From contig NZ_CP156628.1 in the NCBI RefSeq assembly GCF_039852015.1, forward strand, positions 930,001 to 994,000: a DNA stretch of 64,000 bases, in the 5' to 3' direction. The notes below the pieces were generated by a model. That model had not been told where the DNA came from and did not search any database. It worked only from the letters and a program-made list of their open reading frames with translations. Within the stretch, counting starts at the first letter, position 1; every line of letters starts with the position of its first letter. Position numbers and translations under genes: made by a program. Positions 29,583 through 39,874 of this stretch are shown here, in pieces. Source of the DNA: Robbsia sp. KACC 23696 (GTDB lineage Bacteria > Pseudomonadota > Gammaproteobacteria > Burkholderiales > Burkholderiaceae).

Positions 29583-30332
29583 ATGAATATTCTCGTCACC
29601 GGCGCCAGCGCCGGATTTGGTGAAGCCATTGCCCGCCGCTTGATTCAGGAAGGCCATACCGTCATCGCGACGGGACGTCGTCAGTCGCGTCTCGACGCGC
29701 TGGCCGCCGAACTGGGCAGCAAATTGATTCCGCGCGTACTCGACGTCACGAAGCGCGCCGACGTCCAGGCAACATTCGCGTGGGCCGCCGAGAAGGTGGG
29801 CGCGCTCGACGCCGTGATCAATAACGCCGGCTTGGCGCTGGGACTGGATACCGCAGACAAGGCGAATCTGGACGACTGGGAGACGATGATCGATACGAAC
29901 ATCAAGGGCCTGGTCTATTGCTCGCACGCCGCGCTACCGGCCATGGTCGAGCGCAACGCCGGCTGGATCATTAATCTGGGCTCGACGGCAGGCACGTATC
30001 CTTACCCCGGCGGCAATATCTATGGTGCGACCAAGGCCTTCGTGCACCAGTTCACGTTGAATCTGCGTTCGGATCTGGTGGGCAAGAATGTGCGGGTGAC
30101 GTCGATTGAGCCGGGTCTCGTCGGGGGTACCGAGTTCTCGAACACGCGCTTCAAGGGTGACGACGGCAAGGCAGCAGCGGTCTATCAAGATACGGTGCCG
30201 TTGAGCCCGGAAGATATCGCGAACACCGTCAGCTGGTTGCTCTCGTTGCCGGAGCACGTCAACATCAATGCAATCGAAATGATGCCGACGTGCCAGGGCC
30301 CGGGTCCGCTGAAGGTGCAACGCTCGCAGTAA
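29583..30332 (+). CDS. YdfG-like NADP-dependent SDR (3-hydroxy acid dehydrogenase)
   Basis: 249-aa short-chain dehydrogenase closely matching YdfG, which oxidises L-allo-threonine, serine and 3-hydroxypropionate-type acids with NADP. Cofactor motif GASAGFG (7-13) is followed by TGRR, basic residues that select NADP. NNAGLALG lies near 80, the catalytic Ser in NLGSTAGTYPYPGG, and Tyr/Lys in YGATKAFV (about 146-150). SIEPGLVGGTEFS is typical of this subgroup. It stands alone between a thioesterase and a convergent hydantoinase operon. Confidence 0.93.
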   Translation: MNILVTGASAGFGEAIARRLIQEGHTVIATGRRQSRLDALAAELGSKLIPRVLDVTKRADVQATFAWAAEKVGALDAVINNAGLALGLDTADKANLDDWETMIDTNIKGLVYCSHAALPAMVERNAGWIINLGSTAGTYPYPGGNIYGATKAFVHQFTLNLRSDLVGKNVRVTSIEPGLVGGTEFSNTRFKGDDGKAAAVYQDTVPLSPEDIANTVSWLLSLPEHVNINAIEMMPTCQGPGPLKVQRSQ

Positions 30333-30456
30333 GCGGTACGGCCCGCCTCGCACGCGAGGCGAGGCCGGCGGTTTGCGGCGCGACGCGTGCAATGCCGTCG
30401 CGCGTATCAGTCAGCCTACAGTGGATACCGCATACGTTTCAACACAGTAGACCGTT

Positions 30457-32118
30457 TCAATCCCCGTACCCATACACCGTCTTCGCATACTCCGGCGTCA
30501 GCTTACCCTCACGCAAATCGTCGGCGATCCGTTGCTTGTCACGTTGCTCCGCTGGCCCATAGCCGCCCGCGCCTGCCATCTCCGCACGCAGCACATCGCC
30601 CGCCTTGAAGCGCCGAATGAACTTGGAGGGTAAGGCCTCCTGCTGCGGCGTTCCCGGATTCAACAGCGTGCGCGCACCGCCGCCAGGCCCACCCCCGAAC
30701 AAACCCCACGGCTTGGACTTGAAGCGATCCGATCGCACCTGCACCTGGACGTCGTCCACCAGGAAACGATACTGCCGCACCATCCCCAGCGCGCCCCGAT
30801 ACTGCCCCGCGCCACCGCTATCCGGCATGAAGCCGTACTCCTCCACCCGTAATGGATGTTCCGCCTCGATCAACTCCACCGGCACGTTCGCCAGATTGCC
30901 GATGCAGTACGGCCCGGCATCCTGGCCATCGGCGTTCGGGCCGCCACCCAGGCCCGTGTTGTTGTGAAACTCGAGATGCAGAAAGCGGCGCCCGTTCTGG
31001 TCCTTACCCGATGCAGCAATCGCAAACTCGGAGCCTCCCGCACAGGCCGGCAGACTGCCCGGAATCAGCTTGGCCAACGCGCCGAGCACGATCGACCGCA
31101 AACGGAAACCCACTTGGCCGCGCGAGCCCACCGCAGCCGGGAACACGACATCGACAAAGCTTCCCGGCTTCGTCTTCACCTCGATCGCACGATACAAGCC
31201 GGCGTTATTCGGAATATGCGCATCCAGCACCGTTCGAATCGCCGCATAAGCGCAGGACACGGTGAAGGCGCGATTGCAATGCACGGCGCCGCCCTGGTCA
31301 CGATCGGTATCGCTGAAGTCGGCGGTAATCGTGCTGCCCTGCTTGATCAGCTTCAGGTGAATACGGATGGGTCCATGCCCAACGCCATCATCGTCATTCC
31401 ATTCCTCGAATTCCACTTCGCCATCGGGCAGCTTCGCCAGATTGGCGCGCGTCAATGTTTCCGCATAATCCAGCATGTCGGACAAATAGAACGCGAAGAG
31501 ATCGGGATCCCACGCCGCCGCCAGCTTCGACACTTCGGCCGCCGCCTGATCCAGCGCGGCCAGTTGCGCACGCAGGTCGCCGATCACCCGGTCCGGCACC
31601 CGAGAGTTATATTCGACGATGCGCATCAACGTCGTATCGATCTGGCCAGTCTCTACCAATTTGGAAGGCGGAATGCGCAGCCCTTCCTCGAAGATCTCCA
31701 TGCTGTCCGCTGCATTTCCCCCTGGAACCCGGCCTCCGAGATCACTGTGATGCAGGATCAGGCTGACGAAAGCGACTCGCTTGCCGTCGATGAACACCGG
31801 CTTGAACGTAAAGATATCGTTCAGATGGCTGCAGCCGGAGTAGGGATCGTTGCTCGCCAGCACATCCCCTTCCTGGATGTCGTCGCCGAAATAGTCGAGG
31901 CAGGCCGCCAGCGCCGGCATCACGACACCAAGATGGACCGGCACCGCGAGGCCTTGCGCCACCAGATTCCCTTTGGCGTCGCAAATGGCTGCCGAAAAGT
32001 CCATGCTGTTCTTGACGTTCGATGTGCGCGCGGTGCGCGTCAACATCACCAGCGCATTATCCGCGGTGGTCACCAAGGCGTTCTTCAGCAATTCCCGCTT
32101 GATTGGATCGATCTTCAT
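30457..32118 (-). CDS. hydantoinase B / N-methylhydantoinase beta-type subunit
   Basis: 553-aa protein of the HyuB family, the partner of HyuA in ATP-dependent hydrolysis of hydantoin-like rings or carboxylation of ketones. Family blocks include GNLVAQGLAVPVHLG near the start, VLASNDPYSGCSHLND, HHSDLGGRVPGGNAADS and, near the C-terminus, GGAGQYRGALGMVRQY. It lies last in a minus-strand operon, about 50 bases after hyuA. The substrate of this pair is not known. Confidence 0.93.
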   Translation of the reverse strand: MKIDPIKRELLKNALVTTADNALVMLTRTARTSNVKNSMDFSAAICDAKGNLVAQGLAVPVHLGVVMPALAACLDYFGDDIQEGDVLASNDPYSGCSHLNDIFTFKPVFIDGKRVAFVSLILHHSDLGGRVPGGNAADSMEIFEEGLRIPPSKLVETGQIDTTLMRIVEYNSRVPDRVIGDLRAQLAALDQAAAEVSKLAAAWDPDLFAFYLSDMLDYAETLTRANLAKLPDGEVEFEEWNDDDGVGHGPIRIHLKLIKQGSTITADFSDTDRDQGGAVHCNRAFTVSCAYAAIRTVLDAHIPNNAGLYRAIEVKTKPGSFVDVVFPAAVGSRGQVGFRLRSIVLGALAKLIPGSLPACAGGSEFAIAASGKDQNGRRFLHLEFHNNTGLGGGPNADGQDAGPYCIGNLANVPVELIEAEHPLRVEEYGFMPDSGGAGQYRGALGMVRQYRFLVDDVQVQVRSDRFKSKPWGLFGGGPGGGARTLLNPGTPQQEALPSKFIRRFKAGDVLRAEMAGAGGYGPAEQRDKQRIADDLREGKLTPEYAKTVYGYGD

Positions 32119-32170
32119 GCTTGCTTTCCCTCTCCCTGAGCGTATGCCTTACAGACGAAGCGGATGCCGA

Positions 32171-34285
32171 TCACGCGACCGACCGCGTCAGCACGATATT
32201 GTTCCAACTGTCACGCGAAGCATGCCAGCCGGGCCGCACGACGACGGTCGTGTCGTATTCCTCGACGATCATCGGACCGTCCGCACCTTGCGCATCCAAT
32301 ACCGCACGCGCCAGCACAGGCGTGTCGATCCATCCGAACGCGTCGCCGAAATATGCGCGTCGCGTACCGCTGTCCACCGCTTTTTCCGCCGCCCGCCGCA
32401 CTTGCGCCGGCATCCGCGCATCGGCGGCCAGACCTTCCGCCACCAGTTTCAAGGCAACGAATTGCAACGGTTCCTTCGGCGAGGCATAACCGAAAACGCG
32501 TTGATGCTCCGCATGGAACGCGGCATACAAGGTGTCCAGTCGCCCGGCCGAACCCGTGCCTGCGTCATCGGCAGACGGTGGAACCGGCAAGGTCAGGGGC
32601 GCCGTCTGTCCCGCGTAGCGCAGGTCCGCGAACAGCGTCATGCGACGACTTTCGTCGCTTGTAAAGCCTTCGTGATGCAGCATCTCGATGCCCCGCGCGT
32701 ACAGTGGCGCGGCACCGGCGTCCAGAGCGCCCTCGTCGATATCCGATGCACGACGATAGAATGCCCCCACCAATTGATGCGCGACATCGGCAAACAACAT
32801 GCCGAGTGCGCTGAACAAGCCGGCGGCGGGCGGCACGATGATGTGCGTCATGCCCGCCGCCTCGGCGAGCGTGCAAGCGTGCACCGGACCGTTGCCGCCA
32901 ATCGCCAGCATCGCGTATTTCGACGGATCCTGGCCCTTCTCCGACGAAACGCCGCGCAAGGCGCGCAACATCGTCGCGTCGGCGATGGCATGAATGCCGT
33001 AAGCGGTATCGGTGTCCGATAGACCGATACCCGCGCCCAGATCGTGCACCGCCTTGCGTGCCGCCGCGATATCGAGATCGAGCTCGCCGCTGACCAGCGC
33101 CTTCGGATTCAGATAGCCCAGTACCAGATTGGCGTCGGTCACCGTCGGCTGCATGCCGCCACGCGCATAGGCCACCGGGCCCGGTTCGGCGCCGGCGCTA
33201 CGCGGACCGACCAGCAGGCCGCCCGCGACGTCGCTGCTGGCGATACTGCCGCCGCCGGCACCCACTTCGGCGATATCGATCGTCGGCACCTGAACCGGAT
33301 AGCCGGCACCGCGAATCATCCGCGTACCCAAGGCCGCGCCCCCGCCCACTTCGGTTTCCGGACACAGCGCATAGTGAAACTGCTCGATGATCGTCGCCTT
33401 GGCCGTCGTACCGCCCATATCGAACACGATCATGTTCGGCACGTCGATATGCACGCCCAGGCGCTGTCCGCCAAGCACACCGGCCGCCGGCCCGCTCTCG
33501 ATGATGTCGATCGGCTGACGGGCCACGACATCCCCTGGCGAGATGCCCCCGCTCGACTGCATGATCATCAAAGGGGCGGCAATGCGCATCCGTTCGAGCC
33601 GATCCTTCAGTGCAGCAACATAACGGCCGACCACCGGCCGGATATACGAATTGACCACCGTCGTGCTGGTTCGCTCGTACTCGCCCAGTTGTGGCAACAG
33701 ATCCACGGACGCCGTCACCGGCACATCGGGAAGATGCTCGACAAGAAAGGCTGCCGCCGCCCGCTCGTGGGCGGCGTTCGCGTGCGAATTGATGAACGTC
33801 ACCGCGACCGCTTCCACGCCGGCTGCTTTCAATTGCCGCGCGATGTCGGCCAGCTCCGTCAGCGACAACGCTTCCAATTCGCTACCATCGGACGCCATGC
33901 GGCCGGTCACCTCGAAACGATGTTCGCGCGGCACCAGCGGATCCGGCTTGCGATAGGACATATCGTAGAGGCGCGGCGTGCGGAAACGACCGATCTCCAG
34001 CACATCTCGAAAACCCTTCGTCGTCACCAGGCCGACCTTGGCGCCGCGCCGCTCGATGATCGCATTGGTCGCCACCGTCGTGGCATGGACGAATTCCGTG
34101 ATCAACGACGGATCGATCTGACGCTCGGTCAATAAAGCGCTGACGCCATTTTCGATCGCCTGACTGTAGTCCTTCGGCGTCGACAACACTTTCTTGCTGT
34201 AGATGGTGCCGTCGCTGCCGATCAACACGACATCGGTAAAGGTGCCCCCAATGTCGACGCCCAATCTGTAGTAGTGCTTACTCAT
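32171..34285 (-). CDS. hydantoinase A / oxoprolinase-type subunit
   Basis: 704-aa HyuA-family subunit with an actin-like ATPase fold. The N-terminus YRLGVDIGGTFTDVVLI is the phosphate-1 motif; the central IVFDMGGTTAKATII is the second one, and EVGAGGGSIA follows. The ATG at 34285 begins just before the conserved motif; an earlier start at 34333 would add 16 unconserved residues. Works with the HyuB subunit encoded next. Acetone carboxylases and 5-oxoprolinases share this fold, so the reaction is only roughly known. Confidence 0.93.
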   Translation of the reverse strand: MSKHYYRLGVDIGGTFTDVVLIGSDGTIYSKKVLSTPKDYSQAIENGVSALLTERQIDPSLITEFVHATTVATNAIIERRGAKVGLVTTKGFRDVLEIGRFRTPRLYDMSYRKPDPLVPREHRFEVTGRMASDGSELEALSLTELADIARQLKAAGVEAVAVTFINSHANAAHERAAAAFLVEHLPDVPVTASVDLLPQLGEYERTSTTVVNSYIRPVVGRYVAALKDRLERMRIAAPLMIMQSSGGISPGDVVARQPIDIIESGPAAGVLGGQRLGVHIDVPNMIVFDMGGTTAKATIIEQFHYALCPETEVGGGAALGTRMIRGAGYPVQVPTIDIAEVGAGGGSIASSDVAGGLLVGPRSAGAEPGPVAYARGGMQPTVTDANLVLGYLNPKALVSGELDLDIAAARKAVHDLGAGIGLSDTDTAYGIHAIADATMLRALRGVSSEKGQDPSKYAMLAIGGNGPVHACTLAEAAGMTHIIVPPAAGLFSALGMLFADVAHQLVGAFYRRASDIDEGALDAGAAPLYARGIEMLHHEGFTSDESRRMTLFADLRYAGQTAPLTLPVPPSADDAGTGSAGRLDTLYAAFHAEHQRVFGYASPKEPLQFVALKLVAEGLAADARMPAQVRRAAEKAVDSGTRRAYFGDAFGWIDTPVLARAVLDAQGADGPMIVEEYDTTVVVRPGWHASRDSWNNIVLTRSVA

Positions 34286-34386
34286 CGTCTCGATTCCGTC
34301 GGTTATCCTACTTCCCACAGTCCATCCCACCATCGTCAGCCCGTCGAGCCGGGTGCTCGACCCGACGCAAGCGGTCTCGACCGACG

Positions 34387-35550
34387 CTATAAAAGACGCG
34401 CGTCGGGTCGAATCGGCCAGACCGTCTCGATCCGACCGTTTCTGACCCCGTACAGTGCCTGATGCAAATGCACGGTCGTGTCGCCATACCCCGGCACGAA
34501 GGCAATGCGTTCACCGATGCGCGGCAGCGTGGCATCCTGCCCCAGCTCCAGCTTTGCATGCTCGGCGGAAAAACCCGAGGCGGTGACCGTCACCCCGTCG
34601 GGCAAGCCGACCGCCAGCGGCATCCCGGCGTCGGTACTGAGCGCCTTCTTGCCCGCATCGGCAATGATGCGACGCGGCGTCGGCCGACTCGTAACCGTAG
34701 CGACGATCGTCAAGGCAAAATCCACGGACACGCGATACGTGTTTCGATATCGCACGTCGCCGAAGATGCCACCGCCCGCTTGGATCTCCGTGACGCCATC
34801 GACAAAGGCGGAGGTGTCATAGGTGCCGGTTCCGCCGCAACTGACGATCGAGACGGGAAATCCCGCCGCGCGGCAAGCGTGTGCGGTGCCAGTCAATGCG
34901 GTCAGCGCCGCAGTGATTGCCGCGCGTTTTTCGCTCGGGTCGGCAATCTGCGTCGTATGGCCTTCCCATGTCATCACGCCGACAAAGCGCAGATGCGGAT
35001 AGGCGCCGATCTCGCGCGCCAGCGCCACAGCCGCGTCACCCGGCAGCACACCGGCCCGACGCGTGCCGCAATCCACTTCGATGAGGACGCGCAGGATAAC
35101 GCCGGCGCCCGCTGCCGCCTGTCCCAATGCCGCGATGTTGTCGGGGTGATCGACGCAGACGGCGACATCGACCCGTTGGCGCAAGGCCATCAGACGGGCG
35201 ATCTTGATCGGACCCGCGATCTGGTTTGCCAGCAAAATGTCCTGAACGCCCGCGTCCGCCATGACCGCGACCTCGGACAATTTCGCGCAGGTCACGCCGA
35301 TCGCGCCCGCCGCAACAAGCCGCTGCGCAATCGCGCCGCTTTTGTGCGTCTTGCAGTGCGGCCGCCATGCCACGCCGGCCTCCCGACATCGGCTAACGAT
35401 CCGCGCGATATTGGCATCGAACCGGTCGAGATCGACGATCACGACCGGCGTGTCCAGCACATCCGTCGTCTGGCCGATCAGGCTATCGGGGACGCCCTCA
35501 TCGGGCAGATCGGCAGCAACGCTGGACAACGCGATATCGGAAACGCTCAT
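34387..35550 (-). CDS. fold-type III PLP enzyme, D-threonine aldolase / D-serine dehydratase-like
   Basis: 387-aa enzyme with an alanine-racemase-like barrel. PHCKTHKSGAIAQR (about residues 64-77) holds the lysine that binds pyridoxal phosphate. The C-terminal domain ends FVPGYGDTTVHLHQALYGVRNG, where a His and Asp/Cys pair would bind the metal of this family. It should act on a beta-hydroxy D-amino acid. Between hyuA and the MmgE/PrpD gene it suggests that the operon breaks down a compound yielding a D-amino or hydroxy acid. The ATG at 35550 is preferred over an upstream one that lacks conservation. Confidence 0.87.
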   Translation of the reverse strand: MSVSDIALSSVAADLPDEGVPDSLIGQTTDVLDTPVVIVDLDRFDANIARIVSRCREAGVAWRPHCKTHKSGAIAQRLVAAGAIGVTCAKLSEVAVMADAGVQDILLANQIAGPIKIARLMALRQRVDVAVCVDHPDNIAALGQAAAGAGVILRVLIEVDCGTRRAGVLPGDAAVALAREIGAYPHLRFVGVMTWEGHTTQIADPSEKRAAITAALTALTGTAHACRAAGFPVSIVSCGGTGTYDTSAFVDGVTEIQAGGGIFGDVRYRNTYRVSVDFALTIVATVTSRPTPRRIIADAGKKALSTDAGMPLAVGLPDGVTVTASGFSAEHAKLELGQDATLPRIGERIAFVPGYGDTTVHLHQALYGVRNGRIETVWPIRPDARLL

Positions 35551-35603
35551 TGATCTATCTCGAAATGGGTGATGACGTGTCGATCTCGGCACGGTGCCGC
35601 TGC

Positions 35604-37097
35604 TTATGCCGTCCCGCGACAGGCGCCGAATGCATCCAGCAAGGCCTGCGCGCGCGGGGCCTCGTCGAGCGCAGCGATCAAGCCCTCCAAAGCGCTCAGG
35701 GCCGTATCGCTCGCACCCAGGCCATAACGCATGCAGCGGCGAAATTTATCGATCACTTCGTTTTCGCTCATCGGATCGTTTGGTGCGCCCTTGATCGTTT
35801 CGCGGCGCTTCTCGATCACACGACCATCGCGCAACGTGAGGCGCACCGCCGCCGGTGCGATATCGGTGGCCTCGATCGTCGCGCTCTCCACCGTGGTGAA
35901 GCGCGATCCCCACGCGAGATCGTCCGCCCGGATCCGCTCGGGCAAAAAGCTTTCGATCGAAACGGCACCATCGACGAGCGCCGCCGCGAACGTATAGGCC
36001 GCGTTGAATTGCGCATGCACGACCGGATTGGGATGGCCGTTGTCGAATCGCGCGCCCACGATTTGTCGATTCACCCGCCCCAACGCGATTTCACCGCTGA
36101 CAATGTCGTCCGATGTCAGCCCGTCCGCGCGGCAATCGAGCGCGAGCTGGATCACCGTATGCGTGCATCGACAACACGGATAGGGCTTCATGCTCAAGTC
36201 GAGAAGGTGCCACTGCTTGCCCAGGTCGTCGAACAGAATCTCCGGCCGCACCTCGTCCCGTTCATAGAGCTTGAAAAGCCCGGCATTCCCTTCGAGGAAG
36301 CGCCCCGGCCCGGTCAAACCGTGTCGGGCGAGATGGGCGGCCAGCACGCCGGAACGCGCGGCGAATCCCGGGCCCATCCGCTTCGCCAGTGCGCCATCGG
36401 CGATGAACTGCGTCGTACCGCTTAATTGCGTGAACGCCAGGCCAAGCGCATCGAGCGTCTTGACCTCATCGAGTCCGAACAAATACGCGCACGCCGCGGC
36501 GGAGGCAATCGTGCCCAGCGCCGTGGTGGGATGCCAACCTTTACCAAGCGAGTTATAACAGGCCAGGCCGAGGCGGCAGAACAGCTCGACGCCGATCGCC
36601 AGCGCGGTCAGCATCCGCTTGCCGTCGATGACCGGCGCGCGCTCGGCGACATCGGACGCATCCGCCGCAGCGGCTTCCACCGCCGCCAGCACCGCGGGCA
36701 GCACGACACAGAAGGCGTGGATCCGTGCCGGATCGTGTTGATCGTCGAAATCGAGACTATGCGCGGCCGCACCGTTCGCCATCGCGGCGGTGACCGGATT
36801 CACCTTTCGACCATCCAGCAACAAGGTCGCGACGCCCTCCGCTTCCCATGCCGTCACGGCACCGATCAATGCCTGCATGCCCGGCGCCTTGGCAGCCCCG
36901 CCGATCACACCGAGCGTATCGAGCGTAAACAGCTTGACCGTGCGTACCACTTCCGGCGGCAGATCCTCGAAGCGCAGCGCGCTAAGCGTCCGGGCCAGGA
37001 GCCGACCTGGCGCCTCCGGCAATCGGTAAGGCACTGCTGTCTGCTGTGCTGTCGACATCACGCTTTCCTTCACGGCTGTTGTGTCATGCGGCGCCAT
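35604..37097 (-). CDS. MmgE/PrpD family protein
   Basis: 497-aa protein of the 2-methylcitrate dehydratase/immune-responsive gene 1 fold. Family landmarks are NGAAAHSLDFDDQHDP (about residues 108-123), AIGVELFCRLG and MKPYPCCRCTHTVIQLAL. Members are dehydratases, isomerases (cis-aconitate decarboxylase-like) or unassigned. Its ATG overlaps the TGA of the ABC ATPase gene (TGATG), with a GGAGG site about ten bases upstream inside that gene. It therefore belongs to the same operon. Confidence 0.9.
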   Translation of the reverse strand: MAPHDTTAVKESVMSTAQQTAVPYRLPEAPGRLLARTLSALRFEDLPPEVVRTVKLFTLDTLGVIGGAAKAPGMQALIGAVTAWEAEGVATLLLDGRKVNPVTAAMANGAAAHSLDFDDQHDPARIHAFCVVLPAVLAAVEAAAADASDVAERAPVIDGKRMLTALAIGVELFCRLGLACYNSLGKGWHPTTALGTIASAAACAYLFGLDEVKTLDALGLAFTQLSGTTQFIADGALAKRMGPGFAARSGVLAAHLARHGLTGPGRFLEGNAGLFKLYERDEVRPEILFDDLGKQWHLLDLSMKPYPCCRCTHTVIQLALDCRADGLTSDDIVSGEIALGRVNRQIVGARFDNGHPNPVVHAQFNAAYTFAAALVDGAVSIESFLPERIRADDLAWGSRFTTVESATIEATDIAPAAVRLTLRDGRVIEKRRETIKGAPNDPMSENEVIDKFRRCMRYGLGASDTALSALEGLIAALDEAPRAQALLDAFGACRGTA

Positions 37098-37909
37098 CAG
37101 TGCGCCGCTCCCTCCGCGGACGCGCCCCTGGCGGCGTCCGCCTTTCCATGCCGCGTCTCACCCAACTCATCGCGGAGCAAATCGGCAATCTCGCGGCGCA
37201 GTGCGAGGAAGGCCGGATCCAGCTTTACCTCGTCGCGGCGAGGCCGTGCGAACGGCACGGTGATTTCGCGCAATATCCGCGCGGGGCGCTGGCTGTAGAC
37301 GACGATGCGATCCGCCAGATACAACGCCTCTTCGATCCCATGCGTGACGAACAGGACCGTCTTCGGCTCCGCCTCCCAGATCCGCATCAATTCGTCTTGC
37401 AAGACATCGCGCGTCTGCACGTCCAAGGCGCCGAACGGCTCGTCCATCATCAACAGCGTCGGTCGAATGCAGAACGCCCGCGCGATACCGACGCGCTGCT
37501 GCTGACCGCCAGACAGCTCATGCGGCCAGGCCTGCTCGTAGCCGGCTAAGCCGACCAGCCGCAGATATTCGGCGGCACGGGCACGGCGCTCGGCTTTGCC
37601 GACCCCTTCGATTTCGAGGCCGAACGCAACGTTGTCGATCACGGTGCGCCAGGGCAACAGCTCGGCACCTTGAAAGACCATGCCCCGCCCACTCCCAGTC
37701 TTGCCGGTAATGTCCTGACCATTGAGCACGACGCGGCCGCTGTCCGCCTGTACCAAACCGTTGATCACCTGCAGCATCGTCGACTTGCCGCAACCCGACG
37801 GCCCGAGCAACGCGACGAACTCACCACTCGCCGCTTCCAGCGATTGCGATACCAGCACCGGCTTGCCCGCATAGGACTTGGAAATACCGGAGACCGTCAA
37901 TTGCGCCAT
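37097..37909 (-). CDS. ABC transporter ATPase (SsuB/TauB type)
   Basis: 270-aa ATP-binding subunit of an importer for nitrate, sulfonate, taurine or pyrimidine-like compounds. GPSGCGKST (Walker A), LSGGQQQR (signature) and LLMMDEPFGALD (Walker B) are intact, followed by VTHGIEEAL. It lies one base after the binding-protein gene and overlaps the MmgE/PrpD gene. Its C-terminal tail is short and charged. Confidence 0.96.
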   Translation of the reverse strand: MAQLTVSGISKSYAGKPVLVSQSLEAASGEFVALLGPSGCGKSTMLQVINGLVQADSGRVVLNGQDITGKTGSGRGMVFQGAELLPWRTVIDNVAFGLEIEGVGKAERRARAAEYLRLVGLAGYEQAWPHELSGGQQQRVGIARAFCIRPTLLMMDEPFGALDVQTRDVLQDELMRIWEAEPKTVLFVTHGIEEALYLADRIVVYSQRPARILREITVPFARPRRDEVKLDPAFLALRREIADLLRDELGETRHGKADAARGASAEGAAH

Positions 37910-37910
37910 C

Positions 37911-38984
37911 TCAGCCCAGCTCCTTCAGCGCTTGATCCAGATAGGTACGGTCGATCACTTTGTGCAGATCCACGGTGCCGCGCAGCGCACCGGCCGACTT
38001 GTAATACGGAATCACCTTCGCGACCTGATCCGCCGTCAGCGTCTCCATATTTTTCGGGAACGCGTTCATCGTCTTCGTCAACGTGGTCCATACCGGCTTC
38101 AACGTCGCCTCGTCGGCCGTCTTCAGATCCTTCGACGAGGCGTATTTCTCCGTTTCCGCCTTGTACCAGGCAAAGTCGCTATCGACCTTGCGGAACGCAG
38201 TCAGGCCGGCCTTGACGACATCCACCGCCGCGCGATGGTTCTCCGGCTTTTTCAACCACGCCGATGTCGCCATCAGCACAGCGCTGTACCAATCGCCGAA
38301 CTCCTCCCACGGCTTGACCAGGATGACGAAGTTGGCGTCCTTCTTTTGCAACTCCGCCGCCTGTTCCAACTGCATCGGCACCGCATCGACGCGTCCGGCC
38401 AGTAGCGCACGGGCACGATCGCCGGAACTTCCCATCTCGATAAAATTGATCTTCTTCGCGTCGATCTTGCGCTTCTCCAGCGCGCCGAGCAGCATCACCT
38501 GCATAAAGTCGCCGATACCGCTGACCGCGATGGTGCCGCCTTTCTCGGCAATGGCTTCGAGGCTCTTCACCTTCGATTGATTGACCACCACGACTTGCGA
38601 ACAATTGTTGTAGGACAGGCCGATGATCTTTACGTCGGCGCCCGCTTCGGCAGCCGCCAGCGTGGAGGCGATATCGCCATCGCCGAGGTCCGAGGCGCCC
38701 GCCACGACCTGTTGCACGATCTGCGGGATCTTTGCGGTGAACTGCACGTCGGGCATCGCATAGCCGGACGTCGACGGCAGCAAGGTGCGGAACGCCGCCT
38801 GCATGGGTACATTGACCGCGGAACAGGCCGCGAGCGTGCTGATTTTAAGGACGCGTCCATCGGCGGCAAAAGCACGCGGACTGAACGACAGGCCGGCGGA
38901 CAAGCCCGTCGCCATCGCGGCCGCGCCGCCCATACCACCCAAACCCAGACGCAACATCTGCCGACGGCTGATCGAATCGAACAT
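37911..38984 (-). CDS. ABC transporter substrate-binding protein (NMT1/SsuA type, Tat signal)
   Basis: 357-aa periplasmic binding protein. The N-terminus SRRQMLRLGLGGMGG followed by a hydrophobic stretch and AFAAD is a twin-arginine signal with probable cleavage after AFA (about residue 39). The mature domain belongs to the NMT1/sulfonate/taurine class (KIPQIVQQVVAGASDLGDGD). The ATG is supported by GAGGAAGGA seven bases upstream; a longer frame to 39050 has no such site. The ligand is unknown but should match the downstream enzymes. Confidence 0.92.
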   Translation of the reverse strand: MFDSISRRQMLRLGLGGMGGAAAMATGLSAGLSFSPRAFAADGRVLKISTLAACSAVNVPMQAAFRTLLPSTSGYAMPDVQFTAKIPQIVQQVVAGASDLGDGDIASTLAAAEAGADVKIIGLSYNNCSQVVVVNQSKVKSLEAIAEKGGTIAVSGIGDFMQVMLLGALEKRKIDAKKINFIEMGSSGDRARALLAGRVDAVPMQLEQAAELQKKDANFVILVKPWEEFGDWYSAVLMATSAWLKKPENHRAAVDVVKAGLTAFRKVDSDFAWYKAETEKYASSKDLKTADEATLKPVWTTLTKTMNAFPKNMETLTADQVAKVIPYYKSAGALRGTVDLHKVIDRTYLDQALKELG

Positions 38985-39106
38985 CGCGAATCCTTCCTCG
39001 AGAGTGATTGTCCATTGACGCCACGACGAAACACGGACGCGTCGCGGCATCTACCCTAGTCGTACTTGCCGGGACGCCTCGACGCCGCCGCCATGCGCCT
39101 ACCCCG

Positions 39107-39874
39107 CTAGCGCTTTCTGCGCGACGCCGCGTACCACGGCGCGCTCCATTCCGCCAAGGCCCGCAACAATCGCGTGGCCGCGGCACTGCACACCATCAGG
39201 ACGACGATCAGCGCAAACAACGGTGCCGTCGTCAATTCCAGCCCGGCGTCGTTCAACAATTTGCCGAAACCGGTGCTGATAAACATCTCCGCCGTCACCA
39301 TTGCTCGCAAAGCGTGCGTCAAACCGATACGGGTGGCAATCATCGTATGCGGGTGCAGCGCCGGCAGCAGCACATAGCGAAACACTTGAAAGCGCGTCGC
39401 GCCATATGCGCGCGCGACATCGATCGACTTCGGTGACACTGAACGCGCCGCCTCGGACATCGTCAACACGATGTACCAGACCGTCACGACGAAAACAATG
39501 GCCGTGGTCATCAACAGGCCGCGACCCAGCATCACGATAAACAACGGCACGAGCGCGGCCGCGGACGTCACGACGAACATCGCGGCCCAAGGCTTGACGA
39601 TGGCGCGTACCGCCTGCACGCGGCCCATCGCGATCCCCAGCGGAATGCCGACAATGACCGACAACAGATAGCCCACCAGCATTTGCCAGATCATCTCGCC
39701 GAGGCCATGCCAGAAGCCGCCATCGTGCAACGTGTCCCGTAACGTGCCGACGACCTGCAATGGCGTCGCCAGCAACGCCTCGCCCAATCCGGCGCCGGCC
39801 AGTTGCCACAGCACACAGACCAGGACGACGCCCAACACGTTCAACGCCCACATCGGCACGCGCAATGCGTTCAT
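39107..39874 (-). CDS. ABC transporter permease
   Basis: 255-aa inner-membrane permease of the SsuC/TauC type with six hydrophobic segments. The cytoplasmic EAA loop reads EAARSVSPKSIDVARAYGATRFQ, the contact point for the ATPase. The ATG overlaps the stop of the next permease (TGATG), and AAGGAG lies seven bases upstream. One of two different permeases in this importer. Confidence 0.93.
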   Translation of the reverse strand: MNALRVPMWALNVLGVVLVCVLWQLAGAGLGEALLATPLQVVGTLRDTLHDGGFWHGLGEMIWQMLVGYLLSVIVGIPLGIAMGRVQAVRAIVKPWAAMFVVTSAAALVPLFIVMLGRGLLMTTAIVFVVTVWYIVLTMSEAARSVSPKSIDVARAYGATRFQVFRYVLLPALHPHTMIATRIGLTHALRAMVTAEMFISTGFGKLLNDAGLELTTAPLFALIVVLMVCSAAATRLLRALAEWSAPWYAASRRKR